Positions 43,507-52,504 of a DNA stretch of 64,000 nucleotides are shown piece after piece. Made by a program: the position numbers and the translations under genes. Each line of letters opens with the position of its first letter. Position 1 is the stretch's first letter. The stretch spans positions 1 to 64,000 of the forward strand of contig NZ_RCWZ01000007.1 in NCBI RefSeq assembly GCF_003675385.1, read 5' to 3'. The notes under the pieces are model-generated. The model saw nothing but the letters and a program-made list of their open reading frames with translations. It was not told the DNA's origin and did no database searches. Source of the DNA: Mucilaginibacter kameinonensis (GTDB taxonomy: Bacteria; Bacteroidota; Bacteroidia; Sphingobacteriales; Sphingobacteriaceae).

Positions 43507-43968
43507 TTATTTTACAATTTCTGCAATAGCTTTAAAATCAGGCAGCTGTCCGGCATCCTCAAGAACCTCGGCGTAAATGATATTCTGCTCTTCGTCAATT
43601 ACGAAGGCTGCACGCTTGGCTACGCCCTTAAGTCCCATAACAAATTGGTCGTAAATAGCGCCGTAAGCAGTAGATACCTCTTTGTTAAAATCAGAAAGCA
43701 GATCGAACTGGTAATTGTTCTCTTCTTTAAACTTAGCCAGGGTAAAAGGCGAATCGACAGAGATGCCCAATATAGTAGCGTTTAAGCCATCATAATAGCC
43801 AAAGCTATCGCGCATGGTGCAAAGCTGCGTGGTACAAACACCCGTAAAAGCCAGAGGAAAGAAATGGATAACCACTTTGCGACCTTTAAAATCGGCCAAT
43901 GAAACACTTTTTAATGCTGATGAAATTAAAATAAACTGAGGGGCCGGCTGGCCAATTTGTAATGACAT
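43507..43968 (-). CDS. Peroxiredoxin (AhpC/TSA superfamily, Bcp/PrxQ-like)
   Basis: Thiol peroxidase reducing hydrogen peroxide or organic peroxides in the cytoplasm. The active site reads FPLAFTGVC with the peroxidatic Cys45 preceded by P38 and T42. Cys50 follows four residues later, as in atypical 2-Cys PrxQ/Bcp enzymes, where it is the resolving residue. Thioredoxin-fold core VVIHFFPLAF; C-terminal half complete (AAFVIDEEQNIIYAEVL). 153 aa. Alternatively an AhpE-like 1-Cys enzyme, but the second Cys favours PrxQ. Confidence 0.88.
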   Translation of the reverse strand: MSLQIGQPAPQFILISSALKSVSLADFKGRKVVIHFFPLAFTGVCTTQLCTMRDSFGYYDGLNATILGISVDSPFTLAKFKEENNYQFDLLSDFNKEVSTAYGAIYDQFVMGLKGVAKRAAFVIDEEQNIIYAEVLEDAGQLPDFKAIAEIVK

Positions 43969-44093
43969 AGTATTTGCTTGTTTGTGACAAAAAAAGGAAA
44001 ATAAAACGAGTTAAGTAAACTCATGTTCTTTTTTAACATTAAGATGTTTAAATGCTTGCTTCCTTTATATAAAGCTTGATTAAATAATCTTAA

Positions 44094-44138
44094 AACTAAA
44101 TAATTAGTTAATTATCTTGAATAACTAAAAATTTAGTT
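44094..44138. promoter_or_regulatory. Two identical dyads AACTAA-N4-TTAGTT upstream of the permease gene
   Basis: The palindrome AACTAA-N4-TTAGTT occurs at 44094-44109 and again at 44123-44138, centres 29 bp apart (nearly three helical turns), 30-75 nt before the ABC permease start. Paired dyads at this spacing in a promoter region look like an operator for a dimeric repressor; the regulator is unknown. Confidence 0.6.
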
Positions 44139-44168
44139 ATAGCTTTATGACATAAACCTCTTTATGGT

Positions 44169-46571
44169 ATGATCAGGAACTATTTTAAAACCGCTTTTCG
44201 CAGTCTGCTTAAAAATAAGGGATTCACTTTCATCAATATTTTAGGCCTGGCACTGGGCTTGGCCATTTGCTTGCTTATTACCTTTTATGTGGTAGATGAA
44301 TTAAGTTATGACCGGTATAACACCAAACACGAGCGTGTATACCGGGTAAATACCGACCTAAAGTTTAGCGGTACGCTTACCGAATATGCCATAACCGCCA
44401 TCCCGGTTGCCAACGTTTTAAAAACCGAATGCCCGGAAGTTGAAACAGCAGTGCGCGTAACACCTGCACTCAATATCCGTTTTAAAAAAGGTGATGAAAT
44501 TGTGCGGGAAGATGGCTCAACTTTTTACAGCGAGCCCAATATTTTTGATGTATTCAGCCTCCCCTTACTCTTCGGAGACGCAAAAACAGCTTTGAAAGAA
44601 CCTAACACGGTGGTTATTGCTGAGTCGATGGCTCAAAAATATTTTAACCGCGGCAATGTGGTTGGGCAAACTTTGTTTTTGGTAACAAGTAACACATCGC
44701 TCAAAATAACCGGGGTAATGAAAGATATGCCGGTACAATCACATTTCAGGGCCAACTTTTTACTGTCGGCCGGGCCGGTTAGCAATGATGCTCCGTGGAA
44801 TAGGTTAACCGCCTTTGCCACCTATTTGCTGCTTAAACCCAGTTCAAATGTTCCCCGCCTCGAATCAAAGCTTAATGCCGTGATGAAAGAGGGCCTCAAA
44901 GGTTCAAGCACCATGAACTACAGCAAATTTACCGCAGGCGGTAATTACTTTAAGTTGGGCCTGATGCCAGTAACAGATATCCACCTTAAATCAAACCGGG
45001 TAATGGAACTGGGCGCAAACGGCAACAGCCAGTACGTTTACATTTTTGCAGCAGTGGCGGTTTTCATCCTCCTTTTAGCTTGTATTAACTTCATGAACCT
45101 GTCTACAGCCCGCTCGGCTAACCGCGCCCGCGAGGTTGGTGTACGCAAAGTGTTAGGCTCATCCCGCAGTCACCTCATTTTCCAGTTCCTTGCCGAGTCA
45201 CTGATCGTGACTTTCACTGCGGCCATTATAGCAGTGATGGCTGCCTGGGCCTTATTGCCTTTATTCAATCATTTATCAAACAAACAATTAACTATAAATG
45301 CACAGACCATAACCTGGCTTCTTCCCTCCTTATTAACCATTGTTATTATCGTTGGCATTTTAGCGGGCTCTTATCCTGCTTTCTTCCTTTCGGCCTTTCA
45401 GCCCATTAACGTTTTAAAAGGAAAGATCTCTACAGGGTTTAAAGGCGGTGCCTTCCGGAGTACGCTGGTGGTTTTCCAGTTTTCTATCTCAATATTTTTG
45501 GTGATAGGCACCCTGGTTATTTATAATCAGCTTAATTATATCCGGAACAAAGACCTGGGCTTTAACCGCAACCAGGTGCTTATCCTTAATAATGTTAACA
45601 CGCTTGAACATCCCGAACTACTGAAACAGGAAATTAAAAAGTTATCCGGGGTTGTTAACGCCACCCTAACCAGCTTTTTGCCTACAGCCAACAACAAAGT
45701 TTTAAACTACGTATCGCCGGGCGAGAAGAAAGAAGGGCAATCTACCCAATTCTGGAAAATAGATGAAGACTACATTGGCACCATGGGCATGCAAATGAAA
45801 ACAGGCCGCGGGTTTTCCGGAGAATTCAGAACTGATTCGACAGGGATGATCATCAATGAAACCGCCGCGAAAGTATTTGGTTATGGCGATAATGCCATTG
45901 GTAAAACCGTTACTACTGGTATAGCCAAGGATATCAAAAAATATCATGTGATAGGCGTAGTAAAAGATTTCAATTTCAGCTCGCTACGCGATAATGTTAC
46001 CCCGCTGGTGATGGCGCTTGATAACGACTGGCTGGCGCGTTTAAGTATCCGCGTAAACACCCATAACCTGCCCGCCCTGATGGCGGGGATAGAAAAAAAA
46101 TGGAAAACCATTGCCCCAAATGAGCATTTTGACTATTCGTTCATGGATGCCGATTTCGATGCCCTTTACCGTACCGAGCAACGCATGGGCCAGCTTTTTA
46201 TAACATTTACGAGCTTGGCCATTGTAATTGCCTGCCTTGGCCTGTTTGGCCTCGCGGCTTATGCCGCCGAGCAACGCAACCGGGAAATTAGCATCAGGAA
46301 GGTGCTGGGTGCAAGCATCACTGCCATTGTAACCATGCTATCAAAAGATTTTGTAAAACTGGTGATCATATCATTCGCCATAGCTGCGCCGTTGGCATGG
46401 CTAACCATGAACAAGTGGTTACAGGGTTTTGCTTATCGCCAAAATATCCAATGGTGGATGGTGATATTAGCTGGTTCGGGAGCGATACTAATTGCCTTTG
46501 CTACCATCAGCATCCAATCATTCAGGGCCGCCGCTGCTAACCCGGTTCAGAGTTTGAGGGATGGGGATTAA
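44169..46571 (+). CDS. FtsX/MacB-type ABC transporter permease
   Basis: Large inner-membrane permease of the MacB/LolC superfamily, about 800 aa, built as two repeats. It starts IRNYFKTAFRSLLKNKGFTFIN followed by TM1, a periplasmic core (MacB_PCD), then an FtsX domain (about residues 285-415, with RAREVGVRKVLGSSRSHL). The second half repeats this with EQRNREISIRKVLGASITAI near residue 695. These proteins usually export peptides, lipids or antibiotics with a separate ATPase; none is encoded next door. The upstream double dyad suggests repressor control. Confidence 0.9.
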   Translation: MIRNYFKTAFRSLLKNKGFTFINILGLALGLAICLLITFYVVDELSYDRYNTKHERVYRVNTDLKFSGTLTEYAITAIPVANVLKTECPEVETAVRVTPALNIRFKKGDEIVREDGSTFYSEPNIFDVFSLPLLFGDAKTALKEPNTVVIAESMAQKYFNRGNVVGQTLFLVTSNTSLKITGVMKDMPVQSHFRANFLLSAGPVSNDAPWNRLTAFATYLLLKPSSNVPRLESKLNAVMKEGLKGSSTMNYSKFTAGGNYFKLGLMPVTDIHLKSNRVMELGANGNSQYVYIFAAVAVFILLLACINFMNLSTARSANRAREVGVRKVLGSSRSHLIFQFLAESLIVTFTAAIIAVMAAWALLPLFNHLSNKQLTINAQTITWLLPSLLTIVIIVGILAGSYPAFFLSAFQPINVLKGKISTGFKGGAFRSTLVVFQFSISIFLVIGTLVIYNQLNYIRNKDLGFNRNQVLILNNVNTLEHPELLKQEIKKLSGVVNATLTSFLPTANNKVLNYVSPGEKKEGQSTQFWKIDEDYIGTMGMQMKTGRGFSGEFRTDSTGMIINETAAKVFGYGDNAIGKTVTTGIAKDIKKYHVIGVVKDFNFSSLRDNVTPLVMALDNDWLARLSIRVNTHNLPALMAGIEKKWKTIAPNEHFDYSFMDADFDALYRTEQRMGQLFITFTSLAIVIACLGLFGLAAYAAEQRNREISIRKVLGASITAIVTMLSKDFVKLVIISFAIAAPLAWLTMNKWLQGFAYRQNIQWWMVILAGSGAILIAFATISIQSFRAAAANPVQSLRDGD

Positions 46572-46647
46572 GTAATATGAGGTTGTTTTTTGCTTATGTG
46601 CCTATGTAAAAAGTGGCAGTACGGGCAGCAAACTAACATCTCCCCAA

Positions 46648-47538
46648 TTATTGGATCTTAAAAATCCTTCTTGCATTATCATACAAAGATTTGTATTTCA
46701 CAAATGTATCTTCTTCACTTTTATCCCAATACACCCGTAGCCCGTTACTTTCTTCGGCAGCCTGCACAAACCCTCTTTGCAACTTATCATAAGCTTGCTC
46801 ATAGGTATCTGACGGATATAGTGGCACGATAGCGCCGTGAAAGGTTATTTTGTAACTTAAAAAAACAGGAGATTCAGTATTAAGCTCTTCCAACTGCTTT
46901 TGAATCCTCGCTAAAAAACCAACAGACTCATATTGCGGACCTTTTATCAGAAAAATAAATTCATCTCCTCCTGTATATTTTCGGTAGATGCGTTTCATGA
47001 AGTTATTTTCAAGCTTATAATCCCTTTTGTAGATTTCTTCATCCCTCCTCATCCTGGCAAACAGGTCCTGAGCAATTGTCCTGATCACTTCATCACCTTT
47101 TTGAAACCCTTGTTTCTTATTTATCTCACCAAAACCATCTAAGTCTATCAAGATCAGATGAAATAATTCTTTGGGCCTGTTTTGGATATCTATTTTGAAT
47201 TTTTCCTGATTGGCTATTCCGGTCACAAAATCAATCAAGCGCATTCTTTCCGAATCCAGTAATAGCGCCTTCACATTTTCCAATTCGGTTTTGGTTTTTT
47301 TATGACTGGTAACTTCCTTGAAATAAAAGATATATACGCTGTAAAACACCAGTATACCAATACCTAATAACGAAAAAACATACAATGGAACACTAATAGC
47401 TATCCCGGCAGGAAAAAAGAAACCTTTAATTTTATCAAACTCTGTAAAAAATAAAATCACACCGGTAATAGTTGTCAGTATTACTCCGAGTGATGTTATG
47501 AGTTTTCGGGGTTCCACGATATTTGAGCTGTTAAACAA
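46648..47538 (-). CDS. Membrane-anchored GGDEF domain protein (putative diguanylate cyclase)
   Basis: Two N-terminal membrane helices (about residues 14-32 and 45-72) are followed by a short coil and a GGDEF domain. The core keeps the metal site (LILIDLDGFGEINKKQG, Asp132/Asp134) and an intact signature TGGDEF (189-194), so c-di-GMP synthesis is plausible. It lacks the RxxD inhibitory site just before the signature and has a charged insert there (about 163-187, RRDEEIYKRDYKLENNFMKR). c-di-GMP enzymes are scarce in this phylum, so another cyclic-nucleotide product or a polymerase-like role should be kept in mind. 296 aa, single gene. Confidence 0.8.
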   Translation of the reverse strand: MFNSSNIVEPRKLITSLGVILTTITGVILFFTEFDKIKGFFFPAGIAISVPLYVFSLLGIGILVFYSVYIFYFKEVTSHKKTKTELENVKALLLDSERMRLIDFVTGIANQEKFKIDIQNRPKELFHLILIDLDGFGEINKKQGFQKGDEVIRTIAQDLFARMRRDEEIYKRDYKLENNFMKRIYRKYTGGDEFIFLIKGPQYESVGFLARIQKQLEELNTESPVFLSYKITFHGAIVPLYPSDTYEQAYDKLQRGFVQAAEESNGLRVYWDKSEEDTFVKYKSLYDNARRIFKIQ

Positions 47539-48118
47539 TCAAACTTTCTAATAATTTAAGATGATATAAATTTATAACAATTAGTTTTAATCCGAAGCCT
47601 ATATCCAGCTTATAGCTATAAGAATAAGATATTTTCCTTGCGCAATTATGAAGGGCAGGCCAAATAGAGCATCGGCTACCTGTGTCTTTTTGAAACACTA
47701 TTAAACTAAATTTATAATTAGTCAGCAAAAAGTAAAGTACCACAATAAAGTGTTGCTAAAAACGCATATTTAGCTAATATTATTAGGAGGAAATTTTTGG
47801 AAACGGATATGTTTATCTACATTTGTTATAGATACAAAGGAAAACCTCCAATACAACAAGAAGGCCTTTTTAGCTTTCGATATCATATCAGAGGTCTGAG
47901 TTCCATTAGAGGCGTCGAAGCCATTGTATTTTAAGCCTTCGGAGGTAACGACTCCGGGGGCTTTCTTGTTATTAAAATTTAATAACAAACAAATTTAACT
48001 CAATTAATTTAATTATACAATTTAATTAATACTATTGTTTAATATGCTTGTATAATTACTCTAAATGAATGTCGACATAAAAGTCAAATAACTCCTACTA
48101 ATGCTGATATTTAACAAA
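47539..48118. other. AT-rich intergenic region, 580 bp
   Basis: I see no gene I can support. Two open frames on the minus strand (47531-47743 and 47770-47988) have no recognisable start region or domain. The part from 47990 to 48060 is very AT-rich and probably holds the promoter of the downstream oxidoreductase. No members of the repeat families were found. Confidence 0.5.
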
Positions 48119-49105
48119 ATGAAAGCAATAGTAATTACTCAACCCGGCGGCCCGGAAGTTTTACAGCTTGCCGAAAGGCCCAAACCCCAATATGGAGCCG
48201 ACGAAGTACTGATTAAAGTAATGGCGGCAGGTGTTAACCGGCCCGATATTTTTCAGCGCAAAGGGAACTACCCCCCGCCTGCCGGAGCGTCTGCAGATAT
48301 CCCCGGACTGGAAGTGACAGGTGTAATTGTCGAAGTGGGCGATGCCGTTATCCAATGGAAACCAGGCGATAAGGTTTGCGCACTGGTTACAGGCGGTGGT
48401 TATGCCGAATATTGCAAAGCGCCCGAAGGCCAATGCCTGCCCGTGCCTGCTAACTTAAGCTTTGCTGAGGCTGCTTCACTGCCTGAAACATTTTTTACCG
48501 TGTGGAGCAATGTGTTTGATCGTGGTAAGCTTCAACCCCACCAATCGCTGTTGATACATGGCGGATCAAGCGGCATTGGTGTTACGGCTATTCAAATGGC
48601 CAAAGCTTTGGGCAGCACCGTTTATGTAACAGCGAGCTCTGATGAAAAATGCAGCTTTTGTGAGCAGCTTGGCGCAGATAAAGCCATCAACTATAAAACA
48701 ACTAATTTTAAAGATGCGATCAAATCGCTAACCCATAGCGTTGGCGTTAACGTGATCCTGGACATGATCGGCGGCGACTATATGCCCGGTAATATCGATT
48801 CACTGGCTATTGAAGGACGCCTGGTTATGATCAACGCCATGAATGGCCGCGAAGTGAAGCTTGATTTGAGTAAAGTAATGGCCAAAAGGCTCATCATTAC
48901 GGGCTCTATGTTAAGGAGCAGAGAAGTTGCTTTTAAAACCGCGATCGCTAAAAACCTGGAGCAAAAAATCTGGCCGCTGATTGAATCGGGAGCTATAAAA
49001 CCGGTGATATATAAAACATTTGGCGCTGAGGATGCCGCCGCCGCTCATAAGTTAATGGAAAGCAGTACACATACAGGCAAAATTGTGCTGAGTTTTGAAC
49101 ATTAA
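48119..49105 (+). CDS. NAD(P)H:quinone oxidoreductase (zinc-free MDR, PIG3-like)
   Basis: Medium-chain reductase reducing quinones with NADPH. I start at 48119 (MKAIVITQPGGPEVLQLAERP); six upstream residues in the open frame are not family-like. Catalytic-domain blocks include VMAAGVNRPDIFQRKGNYPPP and PGLEVTGVIVEVG. The NADPH-binding part has LLIHGGSSGIGVTAIQMAKALG (AxxGxxG-type) and a conserved DMIGGDY. No zinc-ligand cysteines. 329 aa. Monocistronic. Confidence 0.92.
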   Translation: MKAIVITQPGGPEVLQLAERPKPQYGADEVLIKVMAAGVNRPDIFQRKGNYPPPAGASADIPGLEVTGVIVEVGDAVIQWKPGDKVCALVTGGGYAEYCKAPEGQCLPVPANLSFAEAASLPETFFTVWSNVFDRGKLQPHQSLLIHGGSSGIGVTAIQMAKALGSTVYVTASSDEKCSFCEQLGADKAINYKTTNFKDAIKSLTHSVGVNVILDMIGGDYMPGNIDSLAIEGRLVMINAMNGREVKLDLSKVMAKRLIITGSMLRSREVAFKTAIAKNLEQKIWPLIESGAIKPVIYKTFGAEDAAAAHKLMESSTHTGKIVLSFEH

Positions 49106-49180
49106 AACCAACTAATTAACAATGTTGAAATTATCGTTTAAAAAACTTGATTCAGTATTTAAATAATTGGATAGAAATCT

Positions 49181-49188
49181 TAACTTTG
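49181..49188 (+). promoter_or_regulatory. -7 promoter element upstream of atpD
   Basis: TAACTTTG is an exact TAnnTTTG match, followed by GCGCC near the expected start point and about 90 nt before the atpD start codon. The -33 element is not clear. Confidence 0.6.
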
Positions 49189-49279
49189 CGCCTCTGAAAT
49201 AGCATCTTATACATTCCTGTTACAAATGATGTATGTAGCTGTTCAGTAAAAGCATTTTTTAAAAAACACCAGGTTATAT

Positions 49280-50785
49280 ATGCCAAACATTGGAAAAATT
49301 TCAAGGATCATTGGTCCGGTAGTTGACGTAAGTTTCGCTGATGACGCTCATCTTCCTAAAATTTATGACGCGTTAGAGATCACTAAAGACAATGGCCAAA
49401 AAGTTATTTTAGAGGTTCAGCAGCACTTAGGCGAAGATCGTGTACGTGCTATCGCGATGGACTCGACTGACGGCTTGTTACGCGGTATGAAGGTTTTAGA
49501 TACCGAAGCTGCTATCAAAATGCCGGTAGGCGACAACATCAAAGGCCGCGTATTTAACGTGGTAGGTGATGCTATCGACGGTATCGCTGATCTTGACAAA
49601 TCAAATGGTCGTCCTATTCACGCAACCCCTCCAAGGTTTGAAGACCTATCTACCGAAACTGAAGTACTTTTTACAGGTATTAAAGTTATCGACCTTTTAG
49701 AGCCTTATGCAAAAGGTGGTAAAATCGGTCTGTTTGGTGGTGCCGGTGTAGGTAAAACAGTATTGATCCAGGAACTGATCAACAACATCGCTAAAGCTTA
49801 TGCAGGTTTATCTGTATTTGCGGGTGTTGGTGAGCGTACACGTGAAGGTAATGACCTTTTACGTGAGATGCTTGAATCAGGCATTATAAAATATGGCGAC
49901 GCTTTCATGCATTCAATGGAAGAAGGCGGCTGGGATCTATCTAAAGTAGATACCGAAGCCATGAAAGATTCAAAAGCAACATTCGTGTTCGGCCAAATGA
50001 ACGAGCCGCCGGGTGCACGTGCACGTGTGGCCCTTTCAGGCTTAACTATTGCCGAGTATTTCCGTGATGGTGATGAAGATGGTAAAGGCCGTGATATCCT
50101 TTTCTTTATCGACAACATCTTCCGCTTTACACAGGCAGGTTCAGAAGTATCAGCGCTATTAGGTCGTATGCCATCAGCGGTAGGTTACCAGCCAACGCTT
50201 GCTACCGAGATGGGTACCATGCAAGAACGTATCACCTCAACCAAACGTGGTTCAATCACTTCAGTACAGGCCGTTTACGTACCTGCGGATGACTTGACTG
50301 ACCCGGCGCCGGCTACAACCTTCGCCCACTTAGATGCTACTACCGTACTTTCACGTAAAATTGCCGAGCTTGGTATTTACCCTGCGGTGGATCCATTGGA
50401 TTCAACCTCACGTATCCTTAGCCCAGCTGTTTTAGGTGATGAGCACTACAATACAGCTCAACGTGTTAAAGAAACTTTACAGCGCTACAAAGAGCTTCAG
50501 GATATCATCGCCATCTTAGGTATGGATGAGCTTTCTGAAGAAGATAAGTTAGTTGTATCGCGCGCTCGTCGTGTTCAGCGTTTCTTGTCACAGCCGTTCC
50601 ACGTTGCCGAGCAGTTCACCGGCTTAAAAGGTGTACTGGTTGACATTAAAGATACCATCAAAGGTTTCAACATGATCATGGACGGTGAAGTTGATGAGTA
50701 CCCTGAAGCAGCTTTCAACTTAGTTGGCAGCATTGACGATGCTATCGAAAAAGGCAAAAAGCTGTTGGCTGAAGCTAACTCTTAA
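49280..50785 (+). CDS. atpD: F1 ATP synthase subunit beta
   Basis: Catalytic subunit of the F1 part of the ATP synthase. The P-loop is GGAGVGKTVLIQELI (about residue 155), followed by GVGERTREGNDLL, the Walker-B-like ILFFIDNIFRFTQAGSEVSALLGRMPSAVGYQPT block and the DELSEED-type segment (MDELSEEDKL). 501 aa, typical of Bacteroidota. It is followed by atpC after an 82-nt gap holding an inverted repeat array. The other ATP synthase genes are not in the window, as usual in this phylum. Confidence 0.98.
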   Translation: MPNIGKISRIIGPVVDVSFADDAHLPKIYDALEITKDNGQKVILEVQQHLGEDRVRAIAMDSTDGLLRGMKVLDTEAAIKMPVGDNIKGRVFNVVGDAIDGIADLDKSNGRPIHATPPRFEDLSTETEVLFTGIKVIDLLEPYAKGGKIGLFGGAGVGKTVLIQELINNIAKAYAGLSVFAGVGERTREGNDLLREMLESGIIKYGDAFMHSMEEGGWDLSKVDTEAMKDSKATFVFGQMNEPPGARARVALSGLTIAEYFRDGDEDGKGRDILFFIDNIFRFTQAGSEVSALLGRMPSAVGYQPTLATEMGTMQERITSTKRGSITSVQAVYVPADDLTDPAPATTFAHLDATTVLSRKIAELGIYPAVDPLDSTSRILSPAVLGDEHYNTAQRVKETLQRYKELQDIIAILGMDELSEEDKLVVSRARRVQRFLSQPFHVAEQFTGLKGVLVDIKDTIKGFNMIMDGEVDEYPEAAFNLVGSIDDAIEKGKKLLAEANS

Positions 50786-50786
50786 T

Positions 50787-50862
50787 AAGAAGCAAGAAAA
50801 TAAGATTCAAGAATCAAGAACAGCAAAACCCTGGCTCTTGGTTCTTAAATCTTGAATCTAAA
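50787..50862. repeat. Inverted heptad arrays in the atpD-atpC gap
   Basis: AAGA units with G at 50789, 50796, 50804, 50811 and 50818 (7-8 nt apart) are followed by the complementary CTT units at 50837, 50844 and 50851 and a CTA at 50858 (exactly 7 nt apart). The two halves can pair into a long imperfect stem between two operon genes. The unit is the AAGANTC family seen at 5155-5235. Confidence 0.8.
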
Positions 50863-50867
50863 AAAGC

Positions 50868-51119
50868 ATGACATTAGAAATTCTTACTCCCGATAAAAAA
50901 GTTTACGAAGGCGAGGCTACCTCGGTAACCTTACCTGGTGCTTTGGGATTATTTGAAATACTGAACAACCACGCCCCTATTATTTCCACCCTTCAGGATG
51001 GCAAACTTACCGTACGCGGTGGTGCAGCTAAAGAAGAAGTGTTTTTTATTAAAGGCGGTGTTGTGGAAGCATTAAACAATAAAGTAACTGTTTTAGCCGA
51101 AGGCATTCAGCACAAATAA
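50868..51119 (+). CDS. atpC: F1 ATP synthase subunit epsilon (beta-sandwich domain)
   Basis: Central-stalk subunit of the ATP synthase. The start MTLEILTPDKKVYEGEATSV and the GLFEILNNHAPIISTLQDGKL block are the conserved N-terminal beta-sandwich. At 83 aa it lacks the C-terminal helical hairpin of longer epsilon subunits, which is normal for Bacteroidota and implies no epsilon-type inhibition through those helices. It ends at a strong terminator. Confidence 0.95.
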   Translation: MTLEILTPDKKVYEGEATSVTLPGALGLFEILNNHAPIISTLQDGKLTVRGGAAKEEVFFIKGGVVEALNNKVTVLAEGIQHK

Positions 51120-51145
51120 GCGATAAGCAATTTTATTAAAATTAT

Positions 51146-51177
51146 AAAGCCCGGATAAGTTTTATCCGGGCTTTTTT
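51146..51177 (+). terminator. Terminator of atpDC
   Basis: AAAGCCCGGATAA (51146-51158) and TTATCCGGGCTTT (51162-51174) with a 3-nt loop and a run of six T. It starts about 26 nt after the atpC stop codon. Confidence 0.95.
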
Positions 51178-51212
51178 GTACCCTTTTTTCGGGGCTATAC
51201 GTAAACATCATT

Positions 51213-51305
51213 ATTGTAATGTACGAAGCAATCTCCTATTAGCAGAGTGGCCCATGCAAAAAACTACCCTGTAATTGCCCTGGGGATTGCTTCGTACCTC
51301 ACAAT
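51213..51305. repeat. Decayed copy of CGTCATTGCGAGG family inverted repeat
   Basis: Left arm ends GTACGAAGCAATC (51221-51233); right arm starts GATTGCTTCGTAC (51285-51297) and continues CTCACAAT. The outer part has drifted from the complete copy at 57472-57556, while the inner 13-bp arms are perfect. The 51-nt spacer encodes nothing recognisable. Confidence 0.8.
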
Positions 51306-51409
51306 ACATGACGACGTTCATAAATATTATTTCAAAGCCTTGTCAGGCCCAGGCAATAAGCGCATCACCGTAAAACAGCCTTGCACTGTTATTCTTCCCT
51401 ATTTTTCCA

Positions 51410-51613
51410 TCAGCACCCAATGGCTACATAATGCGGGATACCAGCTATATCACCAATAAAATTTTTAATGTTTCCTTTAATTACGATAGTAGTCTTAGCA
51501 GCAGAAATAAAAGCTGACTTACTTACAGAAGTTGTTTCAACGGGTTTCTTTTTTGTTTGAGCAGAAAGATTTACCGTCAAAAACAGCAGGGCTACAAGCA
51601 GGAGTTTTTTCAT
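51410..51613 (-). CDS. Small secreted protein of unknown function (67 aa)
   Basis: I do not recognise the family. A convincing signal peptide (MKKLLLVALLFLTVNLSAQ) is followed by a Lys-rich mature start (TKKKPVETT) and about 48 residues with no motif. The mature peptide ends with a Cys. The signal peptide is the main reason to accept it as real. It is convergent with atpDC and upstream of nothing related. Confidence 0.55.
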   Translation of the reverse strand: MKKLLLVALLFLTVNLSAQTKKKPVETTSVSKSAFISAAKTTIVIKGNIKNFIGDIAGIPHYVAIGC

Positions 51614-51724
51614 TCAGGCTGATAAGATTTAGATTAGTATAAAGGTATAAAAAAAATAAATTCAAATCCTATTTTTATAATTCAGGATCAGGCACTTTCT
51701 TTAAACAGCCAGAATAAAAATAAG

Positions 51725-52504
51725 CTAAAAAGAATCAGGCAACATCAGCAAAAAAGGTAAAGCCGCCGAGTAATCTAACAGGTCGTACTCAAGCCCGAGT
51801 AACCTGATATTGTGATAATAATCCCGATGATGATCGTAGTAGTATTTTTCTGATTGCAGAAACCAGGCTTTCGGGCCAAGCTTTTCGGCTATAAACCATT
51901 TTTCTAATAAGCGCGCCATGCGCCCGTTACCATCTTCAAAGGGGTGGATTTTTACAAATACCAGATGCAGCATAGCAGCGCAAAAGAACACTTCGGTAGC
52001 GGTTAATTTTGTTTTTAGCAGCAGGGTAATATCACTAAAAAGCATTTCAAGCTTTTCTTTTATCAGGCCCGGAGAGCAGGTTATATATTCATCTTTTCCA
52101 TCCGCGGCTGTTACCGGCATGTTGCCGGCACGTAATTGCCCGCGGCGGGCTTCCTTTAAAATATGCTTGGTAAGCAAACGGTGGGCTTCCTGAACTGAAT
52201 GATAATTGAGTTTAGCCTTTTTGGCAAACTGATATGCTTCGTACAGATCATCTGCTTTCTGGATATATTTTGGCAAAAATTGAACACCAAGCATTTTATG
52301 CTTTGTGAACGAATCAAGCTCAATATCCACTCCTTCAATTTTTGATGAGAAAACTGCCGAAACAGAAGTGTAAAAACTAAAGGAACCTTTTGATAGTTCA
52401 CTATCTGCCAATTGCTCAAAACTTTGAAGCAAAGTTTGAGGCGCCTGCCGGAGATAATCATCCAGCAAATCAATGGGTAATATTTCAAAAGCGAGATCCT
52501 TCAT
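51725..52504 (-). CDS. Fic/DOC family protein (AMPylator, class II)
   Basis: Predicted Fic-domain enzyme that attaches AMP (or a related group) to a hydroxyl side chain of a target protein. I start at 52504 (MKDLAFEILPIDLLDDYL). The active site VKIHPFEDGNGRMARLL (185-200) is a perfect HPFxxGNGRxxR motif, so catalysis should be possible. Upstream, S53-SKI-E57-G58 matches the inhibitory (S/T)xxxE(G/N) helix of class II Fic proteins, where the Glu blocks the ATP gamma phosphate. N-terminal Fic_N-like domain about residues 1-65. 259 aa. No antitoxin gene is adjacent, consistent with built-in inhibition. Confidence 0.9.
   Translation of the reverse strand: MKDLAFEILPIDLLDDYLRQAPQTLLQSFEQLADSELSKGSFSFYTSVSAVFSSKIEGVDIELDSFTKHKMLGVQFLPKYIQKADDLYEAYQFAKKAKLNYHSVQEAHRLLTKHILKEARRGQLRAGNMPVTAADGKDEYITCSPGLIKEKLEMLFSDITLLLKTKLTATEVFFCAAMLHLVFVKIHPFEDGNGRMARLLEKWFIAEKLGPKAWFLQSEKYYYDHHRDYYHNIRLLGLEYDLLDYSAALPFLLMLPDSF

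Noticed and set aside
47531..47743. Minus-strand frame of 70 aa upstream of the GGDEF gene
   Set aside because: Overlaps the GGDEF start, AT-rich codons, no family features.
47770..47988. Minus-strand frame of 72 aa
   Set aside because: No start context, no domain, and a composition like the spurious frames often seen in intergenic DNA; kept as non-coding. A broken gene remains possible.
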